A stretch of DNA of 64,000 nt from Selaginella moellendorffii (Eukaryota > Streptophyta > Lycopodiopsida > Selaginellales > Selaginellaceae), in the NCBI RefSeq assembly GCF_000143415.4, contig NW_003314271.1:2857729-2921728 (forward strand), read 5' to 3'. Positions 12,235-25,931 of the stretch are shown here, piece after piece. Position numbers and translations under genes: made by a program. The first letter of the stretch is position 1. Each line of letters begins with the position of its first letter. Below the pieces are notes generated by a model. It made no database searches and was not told the DNA's origin. It worked only from the letters and a program-made list of their open reading frames with translations.

Positions 12235-12504
12235 CTAGCAAAGCGCACAGCTGCCAGAGCAATTGCAAGAGAGTGGCCATGGATTGCAAACTCCCACCTG
12301 ACATTTCATGCACCTGTAGACATTTGGAGCCACAAGCTCAGGATGGCAAGACTGGCAGTATGCAGTGCATATCCCATTGAGCTTTGGGCAGAAATCCACC
12401 TGATTATTACATTTTGGTGGCGGTGGTGGTGCCTGAGCCATGACATTAGCCACAAACATAAAGCACACCAAGAGAGTGGTAGCAAGCTTGAAGAAAGAAG
12501 CCAT
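12235..12504 (-). CDS. Small secreted cysteine-rich protein
   Basis: Intronless frame of 89 residues from MASFF. The first 23 residues form a clear signal peptide (hydrophobic TLLVCFMFVANVMA). The mature part begins with a QAPPPPP stretch and holds 12 cysteines in about 66 residues, spaced as six probable disulphides (KC, FC, GICTAYCQSC, YRCMKC, GVC, LSCNCSGSCALC). An upstream in-frame ATG at 12531 would add nine residues before the signal and is less likely. The overall design resembles plant Cys-rich defence or signalling peptides, but the cysteine spacing does not match a family I can name, so no function is assigned. It is divergent from the SPRING-like gene with about 190 bp between starts. 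Confidence 0.65.
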   Translation of the reverse strand: MASFFKLATTLLVCFMFVANVMAQAPPPPPKCNNQVDFCPKLNGICTAYCQSCHPELVAPNVYRCMKCQVGVCNPWPLSCNCSGSCALC

Positions 12505-12695
12505 GATTTTCGTAATGAGAATTCCAAGCAAAACACTTGCATTTTATTCTCGATTATAGGGTCTTATCGATCTACCACAAGATTCAATCGCATCCAGAAT
12601 AATATTTCTAAGATCTTTTAAAATTTCAAAATTGAAGTAAAGACCTTTACTTTACTCCATAATGCCCTAGTGAAGAGCCCTAATTATTTCTCGCG
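12505..12695. promoter_or_regulatory. Divergent promoter between the Cys-rich and SPRING-like genes
   Basis: 191 bp separate the two start codons, which point away from each other. A TATA-like CTATAAT is visible on the minus strand near 12560. The region is AT-rich. Confidence 0.4.
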
Positions 12696-14082
12696 ATGGA
12701 TTGGCAGTGGCGCTTCCTGATGGTTGCATTTTTGGTGTCGCTCAGCCACGGAGAACCTTTGTAAGCTCTTCTATGCACCTCTCTTTGCGCTTGAAGTGTT
12801 TTCTCCAGAGGCGATTCATCGTTTAGCTGCAATAACACGGTCCAGGGCCCTCATCTTCTCGCTGACAGTCAAGGTATGGCATTTTCTCTCGTTTTTCTCT
12901 TCAACTTCTTTCTGGTTGGGATGTAGGATATGTTTGTAGCGTTAGAAACATTGATTTTGGGAGAGGATGCTGTCCAGAAGAGGGGCAACAATTCTCTTGC
13001 TCGTAAGTGGTGTTTCCTTTTGATTTCTCAATATCTGGATCCTTGAATTTGCTACGACAGAGGCTGTAACTTAGTTTCTCAGTGCTGTAACACTTTCGAG
13101 TACTGCGTTTCTTGCTGCTTGGATCCCATTCATGTAAGACCAAGCGGAGGTTTTTCGCCTTTCTTTCTTATTATCTATTGCGCTTGCAGACGTCCAAGGA
13201 GTTTGCGCTGAGCTCCAAATCCGCGAGGCAACTTACTGCTGGTAAGACTAATTTGTGTCGTTGTTCAAGAGGATCTAACGTTTTCCTCTCTATAGCAAAT
13301 TTTGTATCAGTTTTTGAGTACTGTACTGGAAGATGTCGCCACAATTCTGGAAGTGTGGTATTTCATTTCTAAAACTTTCCTCGATCTCTTCCAGTACTGA
13401 TCTCGAAGTGCTACAGGTGCATGAGAATGCGTACACTAGTGAGTATCATCACTGCTTTTTTACTCAAACGAACTTATCATCTGGACGCGGTAAAAAATTA
13501 TTTACTTTGCAAAGAAATGTTTTGAGAACCTTGATGTTTTTGTAGATCACGGAGTTGAAGCAGGCGAGAACACAGATTATTCACTGATAACTGGCAGGTA
13601 AAAAATCCTCTTTGTTTTTTTTTGCCGATTGTTATATCAACTTTGTGTAAATACTAAATACACAGACGTGGTCAGTCTTGCGATGAAGCATGTCGTCAGA
13701 GAGGCAAGAAATGCAAGGCCTCTATTCTTCCTTTGATCAACGAGTGCTCTGTGTAAGTCCTCCATAAACCTTCTCGAAGCTCAAACTCTTGTCGCTCTAA
13801 ATTCTTAATTCTTGAAACAGGCTCCAGAAGAGCATGAATTGCAAGGGCGCTTGCGTCTCCGGATCGGGACCAGACCTGCCATCGGAAGTTGTGAGCTCGG
13901 CTCCAAGACACCTCGTAAGATCTTTCCAAAAACGTCTTTTTTGTTTGCTCGTTTTTTTTTTTCTTCGTTTTCAAAAATTTTCTTTACAGCATCCAGGAGC
14001 ATGCGTATTCAATTCCAAGAACACACTGCTTTCATGCCAGGGTGCTCATCGTTACACAAAGAGGTTATGCCCGTGTGGATAG
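12696..14082 (+). CDS. SPRING (SREBP-regulating gene) family protein
   Basis: Eleven short exons join in frame into 246 residues. The first exon gives a signal peptide or anchor (MDWQWRFLMVAFLVSLSHG). The luminal part is cysteine-rich and matches the SPRING/C12orf49 family: SFSCNNTVQG, LLADSQGYVC, GCCPEEG, then the hallmark CNLVSQCCNTFEYCVSCCLD, FEYCTGRCRHNSGS followed by VHENAY, and CDEACRQRGKKC. A lycophyte-style tail with more cysteines follows (LLSCQGAHRYTKRLCPCG). In animals the protein is a Golgi/ER membrane glycoprotein that helps site-1 protease mature. Plants have site-1 protease but lack the SCAP-SREBP route, so a link to site-1 protease here is inference. Confidence 0.85.
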
Positions 14083-14735
14083 ACAAAGGGACGGGAATGG
14101 TCCCAGAGCGTTCTCTCGGTCGGGTTGAGGTGCTACTTGTGATGGAGTTGTAGAGAGCAAAGCCGCGCCAGTCGGAGACGCCATAGAAACTAGGCAAAGC
14201 AGTCTCGCCACAAGGTATCAGTTAAGTTCCAGAGGTTGCAGCAGAAAAACAAGCCTCTCCGTCGAGAGCTCCCTTCACTTGGACTCCTGCTAGTGTGGAA
14301 TTCAGCGCGGTGCTCCATGGCATAGCAGCATGAAGAGTCCAAGGCATCGTCTCCATAGCTCCACCAGAAGGCAACTCGCGCTCTTGAGGTAAGTTGCATT
14401 TCCTACTATTCTTCTAACTCGGTTGTCCACAGTTCAGGGTCTGAGCGAAGGACTACCATGTGGATATTGAAGCTCGCTCTAGAGGTACTTTCATTTCTTA
14501 CATGGAGTGGCTCATTTTGAGCGGTGAGAGCAAATCACAACAACAAAAATCTTCTTATTTTACAGGAGAAACGAAATGAAAAACTTTCTCTCCATTGCTT
14601 TATTTCCTGTAAAACAATGAGCCAGCACTCCGTTCCTTGATGAAACTTACGTGATGTTCTTTAATCTTCTTTCTCAGAGAACAGCAGAAATCGTGCACTG
14701 CTTCATTCATCTGGTTTTGTTTGACGTGATGTTGT
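14083..14735. other. Convergent 3' region between SPRING-like gene and PGI
   Basis: About 650 bp between two convergent stop codons. A plausible GT..AG pair (GAG then GTAAGTTG near 14390, acceptor near 14431) could mark a spliced 3' UTR of the SPRING-like gene. No coding region is supported. Confidence 0.4.
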
Positions 14736-17694
<2,959 letters not shown>

Positions 17695-18206
17695 GATATC
17701 GCCAATCGCCTGGAAAAGCACTGCTCGATTGAGAATATTTCTTCCAAAATATCGATCATAGAACCTCTACAGTGACGCCGCAGCGAGTATTCCTGGCGAT
17801 GCTCCTGCCGGCGTGAGATAAGGCGATCAAGGATTTCTTGCAAATCGGCGCTCTGCGCATCCAAATCAATCGATGGAGATGGAGATTGGGGTTTCCAGAG
17901 GCGCGAATTGCCTTGGGAGGAATCAAAGAGATGGATTACCTGCTTAGGGGCAGCGCCGATGGCGCAGCTCCACTGGAAGGCGATGGAAGTCGCTGCTCCG
18001 GCGAGGCCGAGAGGGGCTGGTGTGAGGAAATGGCAGCATGGACTGACAACACCATAGCTAAATTAAATCTCCCAGCCTCTAATGACATGCCCGCTTTAAG
18101 CCCACTCAAATGCCGCCACGTAGCAGCCTCTGTTTAGGGCAGGAGATGGAATATTACACTCTTGCGCTTTCATCGCTAGGGTTTTGAAAGGAGAGAGCGC
18201 GCGGGC
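17695..18206. promoter_or_regulatory. Divergent promoter between PGI and the TFIIIC subunit
   Basis: 512 bp between opposite start codons. A telo-box (CTAGGGTTTT) lies at 18176-18185, about 20 bp before the TFIIIC start. A plus-strand frame of 99 codons (17838-18137) overlaps the PGI leader and has no domain support. Confidence 0.5.
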
Positions 18207-21200
18207 ATGGCGGACAAGCTCGTCGCGGCCGCGCTCCAGGAGATTGCGGCCGAGGGAGAACAAGGTTAGTGGTGGCCGGCATTTTTCTTCTTCTCCAGCC
18301 GATCGATCGCTTTGCGCAGGATGCCTTCTCGCCAAACTCTGGGCCTTCCTCCAGGCCACGCCCGCGGGGCTGGAAATTCACGTTGACGATCACGTCAAGC
18401 AGGCGGTGTGGCGGGGATTGCTCGCGGTGCCGGGGCTGAGCTTCAAATTCTCGGGCCAGTCCAATGCAGCAGCAATGCCGGCCTCGGACCCCTCGATTCA
18501 GTCTTTGCAGAGCGCCGAGAGCTTGGAATTGGTCGTGGTTGCCTCTCAGGACATCCGAGATGCGTGCTTGGGTCTCTACGATATCAGGCACGCCGACACA
18601 CAGCCTTCTCAGATTCAACACTCCATTCTCGAGCGTCTTGCTAAGGCACGGTACGTGAAATTCGCGATTGCAGAGAACTTGAGTTGATAGTTTGGTCTTT
18701 TCGGATTTTTCTTCCAGGACTGAGGGAGTGACACAAAATCAGCTCGGTAAGGATTTCAAGGTGGAAGGAAACAAGCTTTTTTATATCCTCCGGAGCCTCG
18801 AATCGCGTGGCCTGGTCGTGAGGAGGTCCACGCTTGTGAGGAATAAGGACACAGCGAAGGGTGGAGGCTCGATAGTTTTGACAAACTTGGTCCATCTTAC
18901 GAGATACGCCAGGCATTTAACTTTGAATTCGCACCAGCGGTTTGAGATATCCAATGGTGCCGAGGACGCTGCGTTTCCAGAGGATCCCGACGACGCTGAT
19001 GACAATCACTCCAAGGGGAAGCATTTGATGATCAACGACGACTTGCCTGCCATGAAAGCTATCTGTGATAAGCTGCAACAAGCGGAGGGCAAGGTTCGCT
19101 AGAGGATTTTGGACTTTTGGCTCGCTAACTGTGGAATTTTCTGTGAAGGTCCTTGTCGTCTCTGATCTGAAGCTTACACTCGGCTATCGAATGTCTTCTG
19201 GACACCGTGCTTGGCGGAGGGTTAGTGGTGTTTTTCCTCTTCACGAAGATTGCATGCTTAATTATGTTTAAACAGCTGATGAAAAGGCTGAAAGAGGCAG
19301 GTTTTGTCACCATTATAGAGGCAAAAGTGGGCCGCAAGGTAAAAATCTGCACTACATGTTCCATAAACGCATTGTGCTATGTCCAGGTAAGATCCTGCAT
19401 TCAGCTGCTGAAGGCTTTCAACGAACACGAGTTTAGCGCTTCTACCTCTGTTGAAGCGGATACCGAGCAACAGTTGAAAGGCCCAAAGAGAGGTCAAGTT
19501 ACGGAACAGCTTGTGGAACTTTCTGTCGATCAACAGATTTATGACATGATTGATGAAGGGGGGAGAGAGGGCCTGATGATGATGGAGGTAAGGTACGACA
19601 TACGTAAACTTCAATAATTGTAACCTTCTGTTGTTGCATAGGTTTGGAAGAGGATTGGACTTAATAACAAGAGAAACTATTACCGGATTCAAAACATGAC
19701 CATAAAGAACGGCATTCTTTTCGAAGCGGAGAATCACAAGCGCTCAACATTGTATCGACTGAGAACCACTCACCGCACAAGAGAGGTCCCTGCAGAACAG
19801 GATGAAGATACTCAAGATCCACTTGAAAATATGGAAGAAGCTACGGTGCCTTCGAGTGACAGCCTCAAAAGAGTTCAGAAGCTTCCTCTGATTCGCAAGA
19901 ACGCGAAGAAGGTCGAAAGCGATTCATTGACAGAGTCCATGGTCAAGATTGATACCGAGACGGATGCTGGAAACACAGTCATTACAACCCTGCCAGCTAC
20001 GGAGGCTCTCAGTCCAGCTATTAACGAAACTCCCGAAGGGATGGATATTACGCCGGTTCCTACTACGCCAGCCAGCAGCTTTCCGCCTCCATCTTTGTTT
20101 CGAATCGGGCAGCCATATCCTTGCTTGACTGTAACGACTACGAGTTTACAACGAGAGCAACGCATTCTGGAAAGGCTACAGGTAAAGAACGCTCTTTTTT
20201 AGTATACTATCGGCCGACTGACGATATTGTTTTAGGAGGAAAAATATGTAGTGCGAGCTGAGCTTCACCGATGGCTAGAAAGCATAAGTAACCGGAAGAC
20301 CATGATGGACAGAAAGACATTGACTCGAACTCTTCAGAAGCTCCAACGTGAAGGCCGATGCAAGTGCATTCTGCTGAGCATGCCCGGGTCGACGAACTGC
20401 GGTCGCAAGAGAACTGCGGAGGTCGTTCTTCTTCCGTCAGTGAAGGTGGAGCCTGACTTGCTCAGCGTTATTCACGAACGTATTCGAAAGTTTGACATGG
20501 AAAGCCGTGGTCACGGGTTACCCCGCGAGAAGGCGTCAGTCAACACGGTACCTGTTCTTACTGGCTTGAGAAGGATGAAGGTGAAACACAAGAAAGCGCC
20601 CTTATTATCACAGATTGATGCAGCCAAGACAGTGGCCCTTCAAGCTAACGGGTTCGTGCCGGCAAAAATGGTCAGAGCTCGGATGCTGCATTATTTCCTT
20701 TGGAACTACACCAATGACTTTTTGGACGAAGATATGGGCCTCGAGTTTGGTACACCACGCTTGACGGATGGGAGAGGGTACCGAGTCTTCGGATTGATGG
20801 CTGCAGTACAGTCTATGCCACTGGAGTTGTTTCTCCAAATGGTTGGCTCGAATAGAGTGATCGACAACTTGACAGAGCGTTGCAGACAAGGCATGCGGCT
20901 TCGTGACCTTCCCGAAGGTGAACAAGTTATTTTGCTGGAGAATTCTGCTGGAGGACGTTTGGCATGGCTCGTTGATATTCTTCGTCGTCTGAAAGTAAGT
21001 TTTTTTATTCTCCTGCATACTATCTTATCTCGTTCATTCTGCAGCTTATACGGATTGTTATCGGGCATGGTCCGGTCGTTTTACAAGACCGTTGGCATCT
21101 TGGCAGCCTCTCTATATCAATGATTGAGGCTTCTCTTACATATGCCATGGAGGAACATATGTACATCGAACAGCCAGCACCGCAGCCCCTTCCATCTCTT

Positions 21201-24200
21201 ACGAGGGACACTTATGACTACAATCCGCGAGCCCGCCACGAGTTTGACATCAATACGAAAGAAGGCCTCGATAATTACTGGCAAACTTTGGAGTACTTCT
21301 TTTCCGGTGCAGAACCTGGTATTGCGAGGCACGCGTTCCCTGGTTCAAGTGTTCCTGAGGTTGTTTGATCTGAATATTTTGCTGGCTCTAATATTCTATC
21401 TGTCAGCTTTTTGGCTTGCGGTCTTGGACCTCACTTCGAATCATGACAATCGATCAACGTAATGATCTTGTGAGGAGAATGAACGAAGGTGGGCCAGAAA
21501 AGCGGAAGTCGATACAGGAATGTGCAAAAATTGCTAAAGATCTGAACCTTACACTTGAACAGGTATTATATTCAAAATTCCAAATTTCGAACTAAACTTC
21601 ATGCGCAGGTCCTACGAGTCTCTTATGAGAAAAATCGTCGTGTCCGACTCCAATCGTTACAGAAAACTGAACCTAGTTTTATGGACACGTTTGCCAGCAG
21701 TCATCCAGCGCCTCCACAGGTCTTAGTTACTGAAGACAATTCCAGACATGAAATGGGACAGATGTTTACGTCCGGAATCTCCGAAGCAACACAGATGGAA
21801 AAAGAAGTGGATGATGCAGACGATATGGGGGACCATGTTAATCATATAAGTATCGTAACCAAATTGAAGCCGTCGAGATCAAGAAGATTTCCGTGGTCGG
21901 ACAAGCTGGACAGGTAAGCTTTGTGGTCTTTCTCGCTATTTTAATTCTCTTTTTTTTTTCTGCAGAGTACTTTTCTTTGCTTATGCGAAACAGCGGGCTT
22001 TATTGGGTGCAAAGATGAACCGCGTGGACTGGAATTTGATTCCCGGTCTTCCAGCAGCACCATTAGTCTGTCGCAGGCGGATTTCCATTCTGAAGTCCGA
22101 GGCAACCGTGAAGAAGGCCATTTTGAATCTATGCTCGCTACTTTCAGCGCGGTATGAGAAATACTGCCAGTTGATGGAGAGTATCGAGGATCAAGGGACC
22201 AGTAGTACGTGTGAAGAACAAGTAGTGGAAGACGGAGAGCTTATTCCGCCTGCACCTATCAGAGTTCTGCACGAGCAACCGGAGTATTACTGGGATAATC
22301 CTGAAGACGCGTCCGTGGTCTCGGCGATCGACGAAATCATCAGATGCAAGAACTTAGTACGATCGTGCTACAACAAGCCGTGCCACAACAAGCGTATCGT
22401 TGCAACATCGCTATACAATAGTGCAACTGAGACCGTTGAAGCTTCAACAAGTGGAAGCATCACAGTCGATCCACTACACCTGTCTTCTGCTGCTGGGCTT
22501 ATGCAAGTAAGCAAACGGCCTCCTATAAAACCGAACAAGACTGGTGGTGTTATCGCCCTTCGCTCACGACGGGTCAGAAAGAAAGTGAAGAAAAAGCCGG
22601 CATCGCTTCAGTGTCTGACCACTGAGCAACTTGTGCACGGTTCAGTTGGAGTTGCCAACGCGATCGAGTTTATCAAGCTGGTATTCTTGAACACGTCGGT
22701 AAACAGTGACGACGTGCAGTTGCCGAAGGCTTTTATGGATGCACTTCATCAGTTCAAAGAGGCAGACGTGTTTACAGCTTTTAACTTTCTCAAGGATCAC
22801 GGGATGGTGGTAAGTCTCCTTATTGTTTATGATTCGTTTGTTCGAGACTTTCGCTAATTTGATAATGTTACACAGGCGTCCGGTCAGGGTGCTCAATCCT
22901 TCGTTCTGTCCGATACTTTCTATCAGAACGCGTTTGCAACGAGGTTTCCTGGCTCAACTGCCGAAGAATCCTTTGCAATGTCTAAATGGCTTCAGGAGCG
23001 CAGAACTGACATTGATCAAGAATGGGTTACATACTCAACCGAAGACACTTGTGGCAAGCTTCTACAATTATTTGGGAGAGTTGCCACAGGAGAACTTACA
23101 TTGAAACCGAGCGTACCGGCTAATGGGATTGGCGAGAGCGAAGACCCGAGATCAATCGGTTGCGGTTTCAAGCGCAAGCCAGACAACCAGGAACAAGGTG
23201 CAAGAACTGTAAAGGCGAGACTCGAAGACAAGGACGAAGTCTACCAAGCAGTTCGTCGTGAGCGAGGATTTCCTGGCATCGATGTTCTTTTACACCGAGA
23301 GACCTTTACTCTTCCGGATTTGCTCTCTAGATGCCAAGGCGAGCTGGAACCGGGTCCATCAGAAACACCTTCTTTCGAAGTTCCAGGCGCAAAAAATCTG
23401 GAGAAGGTTTCTGGCACGGAAGGTGACGAAAATCTCGAGCCTGGTTTACTTGCGGCAATGCAAACCGAAATCGAAAATGCTGGTGAGGAAGGTGTAAACA
23501 TCAAGGACCTTGGCCAACGCCTTGGTACGGAACTCGTGGAGAAATATGTCGACTCTCTGGAGTCCTCTGGCGTTGTGAAGAAGGTAAATTCTGACTTTTC
23601 GATGTTCTTATATTTTGTCTGGCTTTTTTTATGTAGGTGAACGCGTTCGACCACGTTCGTGTTCTTTCTCAGGCCTTTGCTGGCCGGTACTTTCTTCAGT
23701 TTTCTACAAAGAAGACGGACAGGGGCTCGCTTCTGCTTTCCAGTCCAGGGAAAAGCATCGAAAAGAGCGACGTTTTCATGGGAGATGGTGCTTCCACTTC
23801 GACATTCATGGACATTGATCCCATTGAAGGAGGAAGCAGCGAACACAAGGCATGCAACACGGCTGACGTAGCCGATGTGACCAGCACACTTCCAATCCTT
23901 CCTTGGATAACGTCTAACGGAAGTCTAAACATGAAAATATTGAAGGGACTGATCCGTCGCGTTATGGGCATTGTAACACTGAACCCCGGAATCACTGAGG
24001 TCTGTATTAACTTTTGGCACTTGGCTGTTTCTAATGCATTTTTCTTTTTCCAGGACAATCTGGTCAAGCGGATGAACGTCCTCAATCCACAGGTACTTAT
24101 ACTTAAGGCTCCTATTACTCGATTTTGAACTTCCAACTCTTTTGGCTCAGACTGTAAAGGAGCTCCTGCGCATGCTCTTGCTGGATGGTAAACTAATCGT

Positions 24201-24339
24201 CCGCAGTGTCACGTACCCTCCCGTGTTCGTGCCATCTCTTTTGAGTGGTCTGCTCCACACGTCGAGCCAACCTGAAGCAAGTGCATATCCACAACAGAAG
24301 CATTACTACGCAAATGCTCTGTGCACATCTGCCTTGTAA
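18207..24339 (+). CDS. B-block-binding subunit of transcription factor TFIIIC (GTF3C1-like)
   Basis: Sixteen exons joined in frame give 1772 residues, close to the size of the plant homologues. The protein is the largest DNA-binding part of TFIIIC and recognises the internal B box of tRNA genes to recruit RNA polymerase III. The N-terminal exons (MADKLVAAALQEIAAEG, VKQAVWRGLLAVPGL) match the plant family. A winged-helix region follows (NQLGKDFKVEGNKLFYILRS, LESRGLVVRRS), then KVRSCIQLLKAF-type helices, and further helical repeats such as RKTLTRTLQKLQREGRCKC. The C-terminus (TVKELLRMLLLDGKLIVR) also resembles a winged helix. The Arg/Lys-rich central part is likely nuclear. The gene ends 90 bp from the convergent HAD phosphatase. 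Confidence 0.9.
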
Positions 24340-24429
24340 ACCTGATCAGGTAACATCATTGTATATTGGTTTTTTTCCTTGTTTAATGTCGAAACAGAAA
24401 CTTCCAGCAAGAAAAACAGTGTTATTTTA

Positions 24430-25764
24430 TTACCAGGAAAACATCGGAATGACATACGACGGATCCGATCCGTGATTGTGCAAAACAGACTTCAGCGCGT
24501 CTGGAGATGGTTTGTCACCTATGTTTTCAATTTGCAACTCACCAGCATGAATTCCAGCTGCTACAAACACAGACTGTATTCCAGCGGCCTGTGCTCCTTT
24601 TATATCGTGCGCCAACGAGTCCCCAACGGCAATGCAGCACGAAGGCGCGACGTTGGCAATCGTTTGAGCAGCACGGTAGATAACCGGGTCGGGCTTTCCC
24701 ATCCATCTGACGTCGCCGCCGAGCTTCTCGTACTCGAGGCCCAGCATTCCTGGACAACGAGCACGGGTTACTACAAGCTGAGAGAAGAGCCAGCAGCAGG
24801 AACTTTCACCAGGCATCGCTCGGAGCTCCCTGGCTTCCACTGTGACAACGTCCGGATTGGCAACTATCATGGGGAGATTATACTTCACTCCAACCTCCAG
24901 GAACTCGCGAAGCTGCTCTAAGGTTGCTGGCTTTGGACTCCCGTTCGACGTTCCCAGTGCCTCGGTCCCATGCACGAGAATGAAGTCGGCAAGCTCGGGC
25001 TTCTCTACGACTTCCAGATCCAACTCCTGCAACCAGCGATAGCTTACGACTATCAAACTTGGGAAGACCAGACCTCGAGTGATATAGCACCCCGAGCGCT
25101 CCATGTCATGTGTAAGCATCGCTTTCCGAGCCGAGCAAACCAAGGGTCTCGTCTCCTGCAACAAGAGAGAGCGGCAAAACAGTGACAGATGATCCAGCAA
25201 CAGGGGCAGGAAAGAAGCTCACCTGAGGAGGTGGTCGTGAGTTAATTCTCCGCTGGTGATGATTCCAGCAAACAGGCCCGGATCAAAGCCCAACTCGCTC
25301 ATCTTGTTCTTGGTCACCTCGGATCGCCGGGACGAGTTGCTGAGCAGGAGGAGCTTTGCGCCGGTGGAAGCCAGGCACTCCACTGCGAAAGAGAAAGCAA
25401 AGTTTGCACTCTCAGCCATGGAGGAACAAGAAGAACAAAGAATGGTATAGTATCCAGGACGAAGAGCTTTGGAGCTTCGAGAATGGATTGAGCAAACCAG
25501 GACGAAAAGATTCAAGCTCGGGGAATTTAGCGAGCGAATGGAAAGAGATCGAGAAGAACTTGGAGAGGTGTTTTACGAGTAGCAATGGCGCCTGGGTATG
25601 GCTTTCTTCCATCGTGGAGCACTCCAAATTGATCCAGCAGCCATGCCTGTAAGCTCTAAACTCGTCCCTCCTCGTTTCCTTTGCTTTTCCTTTCATACCT
25701 TGTAAGTTGGTGTTCCAGCGAGCTCTTGAAGACCTCCAAGCATCCGGTAAGACAATGCGGCCAT
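24430..25764 (-). CDS. HAD-superfamily subfamily IIA hydrolase (TIGR01459-like phosphatase)
   Basis: All HAD motifs are present after splicing: motif I in LLDQFGVLHDG, motif II in LLLLSNSSRRSE, the motif III Lys in MGKPDPVIYRAA, and motif IV in CCIAVGDSLAHDIKGAQAAG. Exon 1 (MAALSYRMLGGLQELA) joins phase 0 to AWLLDQFG. Between the core motifs lies the C2-type cap (RCLHMTWSARGAISL, ELADFILVHGTEALG) typical of subfamily IIA. Family members dephosphorylate small phosphate esters; the substrate is unknown. One intron of about 200 bp precedes the exon starting LECLASTGAKL, longer than most here. The gene starts 167 bp from the divergent RS2Z gene. Confidence 0.88.
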
Positions 25765-25931
25765 TTCCTGGAACAACGAGCCCTATTGGAAAGGTTGACC
25801 AAGTAGATTGACCGCATTAGTCAATGGTGGTCAAGTTTCTCGTGCGATCAAGACCGTTGGACTAGATTTGGACATCCAACGGTAATGGGTCTTTAGGGAA
25901 GAGCCCTAGCCCTAGAAGGGAAGACGGGGAG
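25765..25931. promoter_or_regulatory. Compact divergent promoter (HAD phosphatase / RS2Z)
   Basis: 167 bp between opposite start codons, with AGCCCTAGCCCTAG near the RS2Z start (related to a telo-box). Both core promoters must lie in this span or reach into the leaders. Confidence 0.45.

Noticed and set aside
17838-18137. 99-codon plus-strand frame upstream of TFIIIC
   Set aside because: It overlaps the leader of PGI on the other strand, has no known domain and no splice link to the TFIIIC gene.
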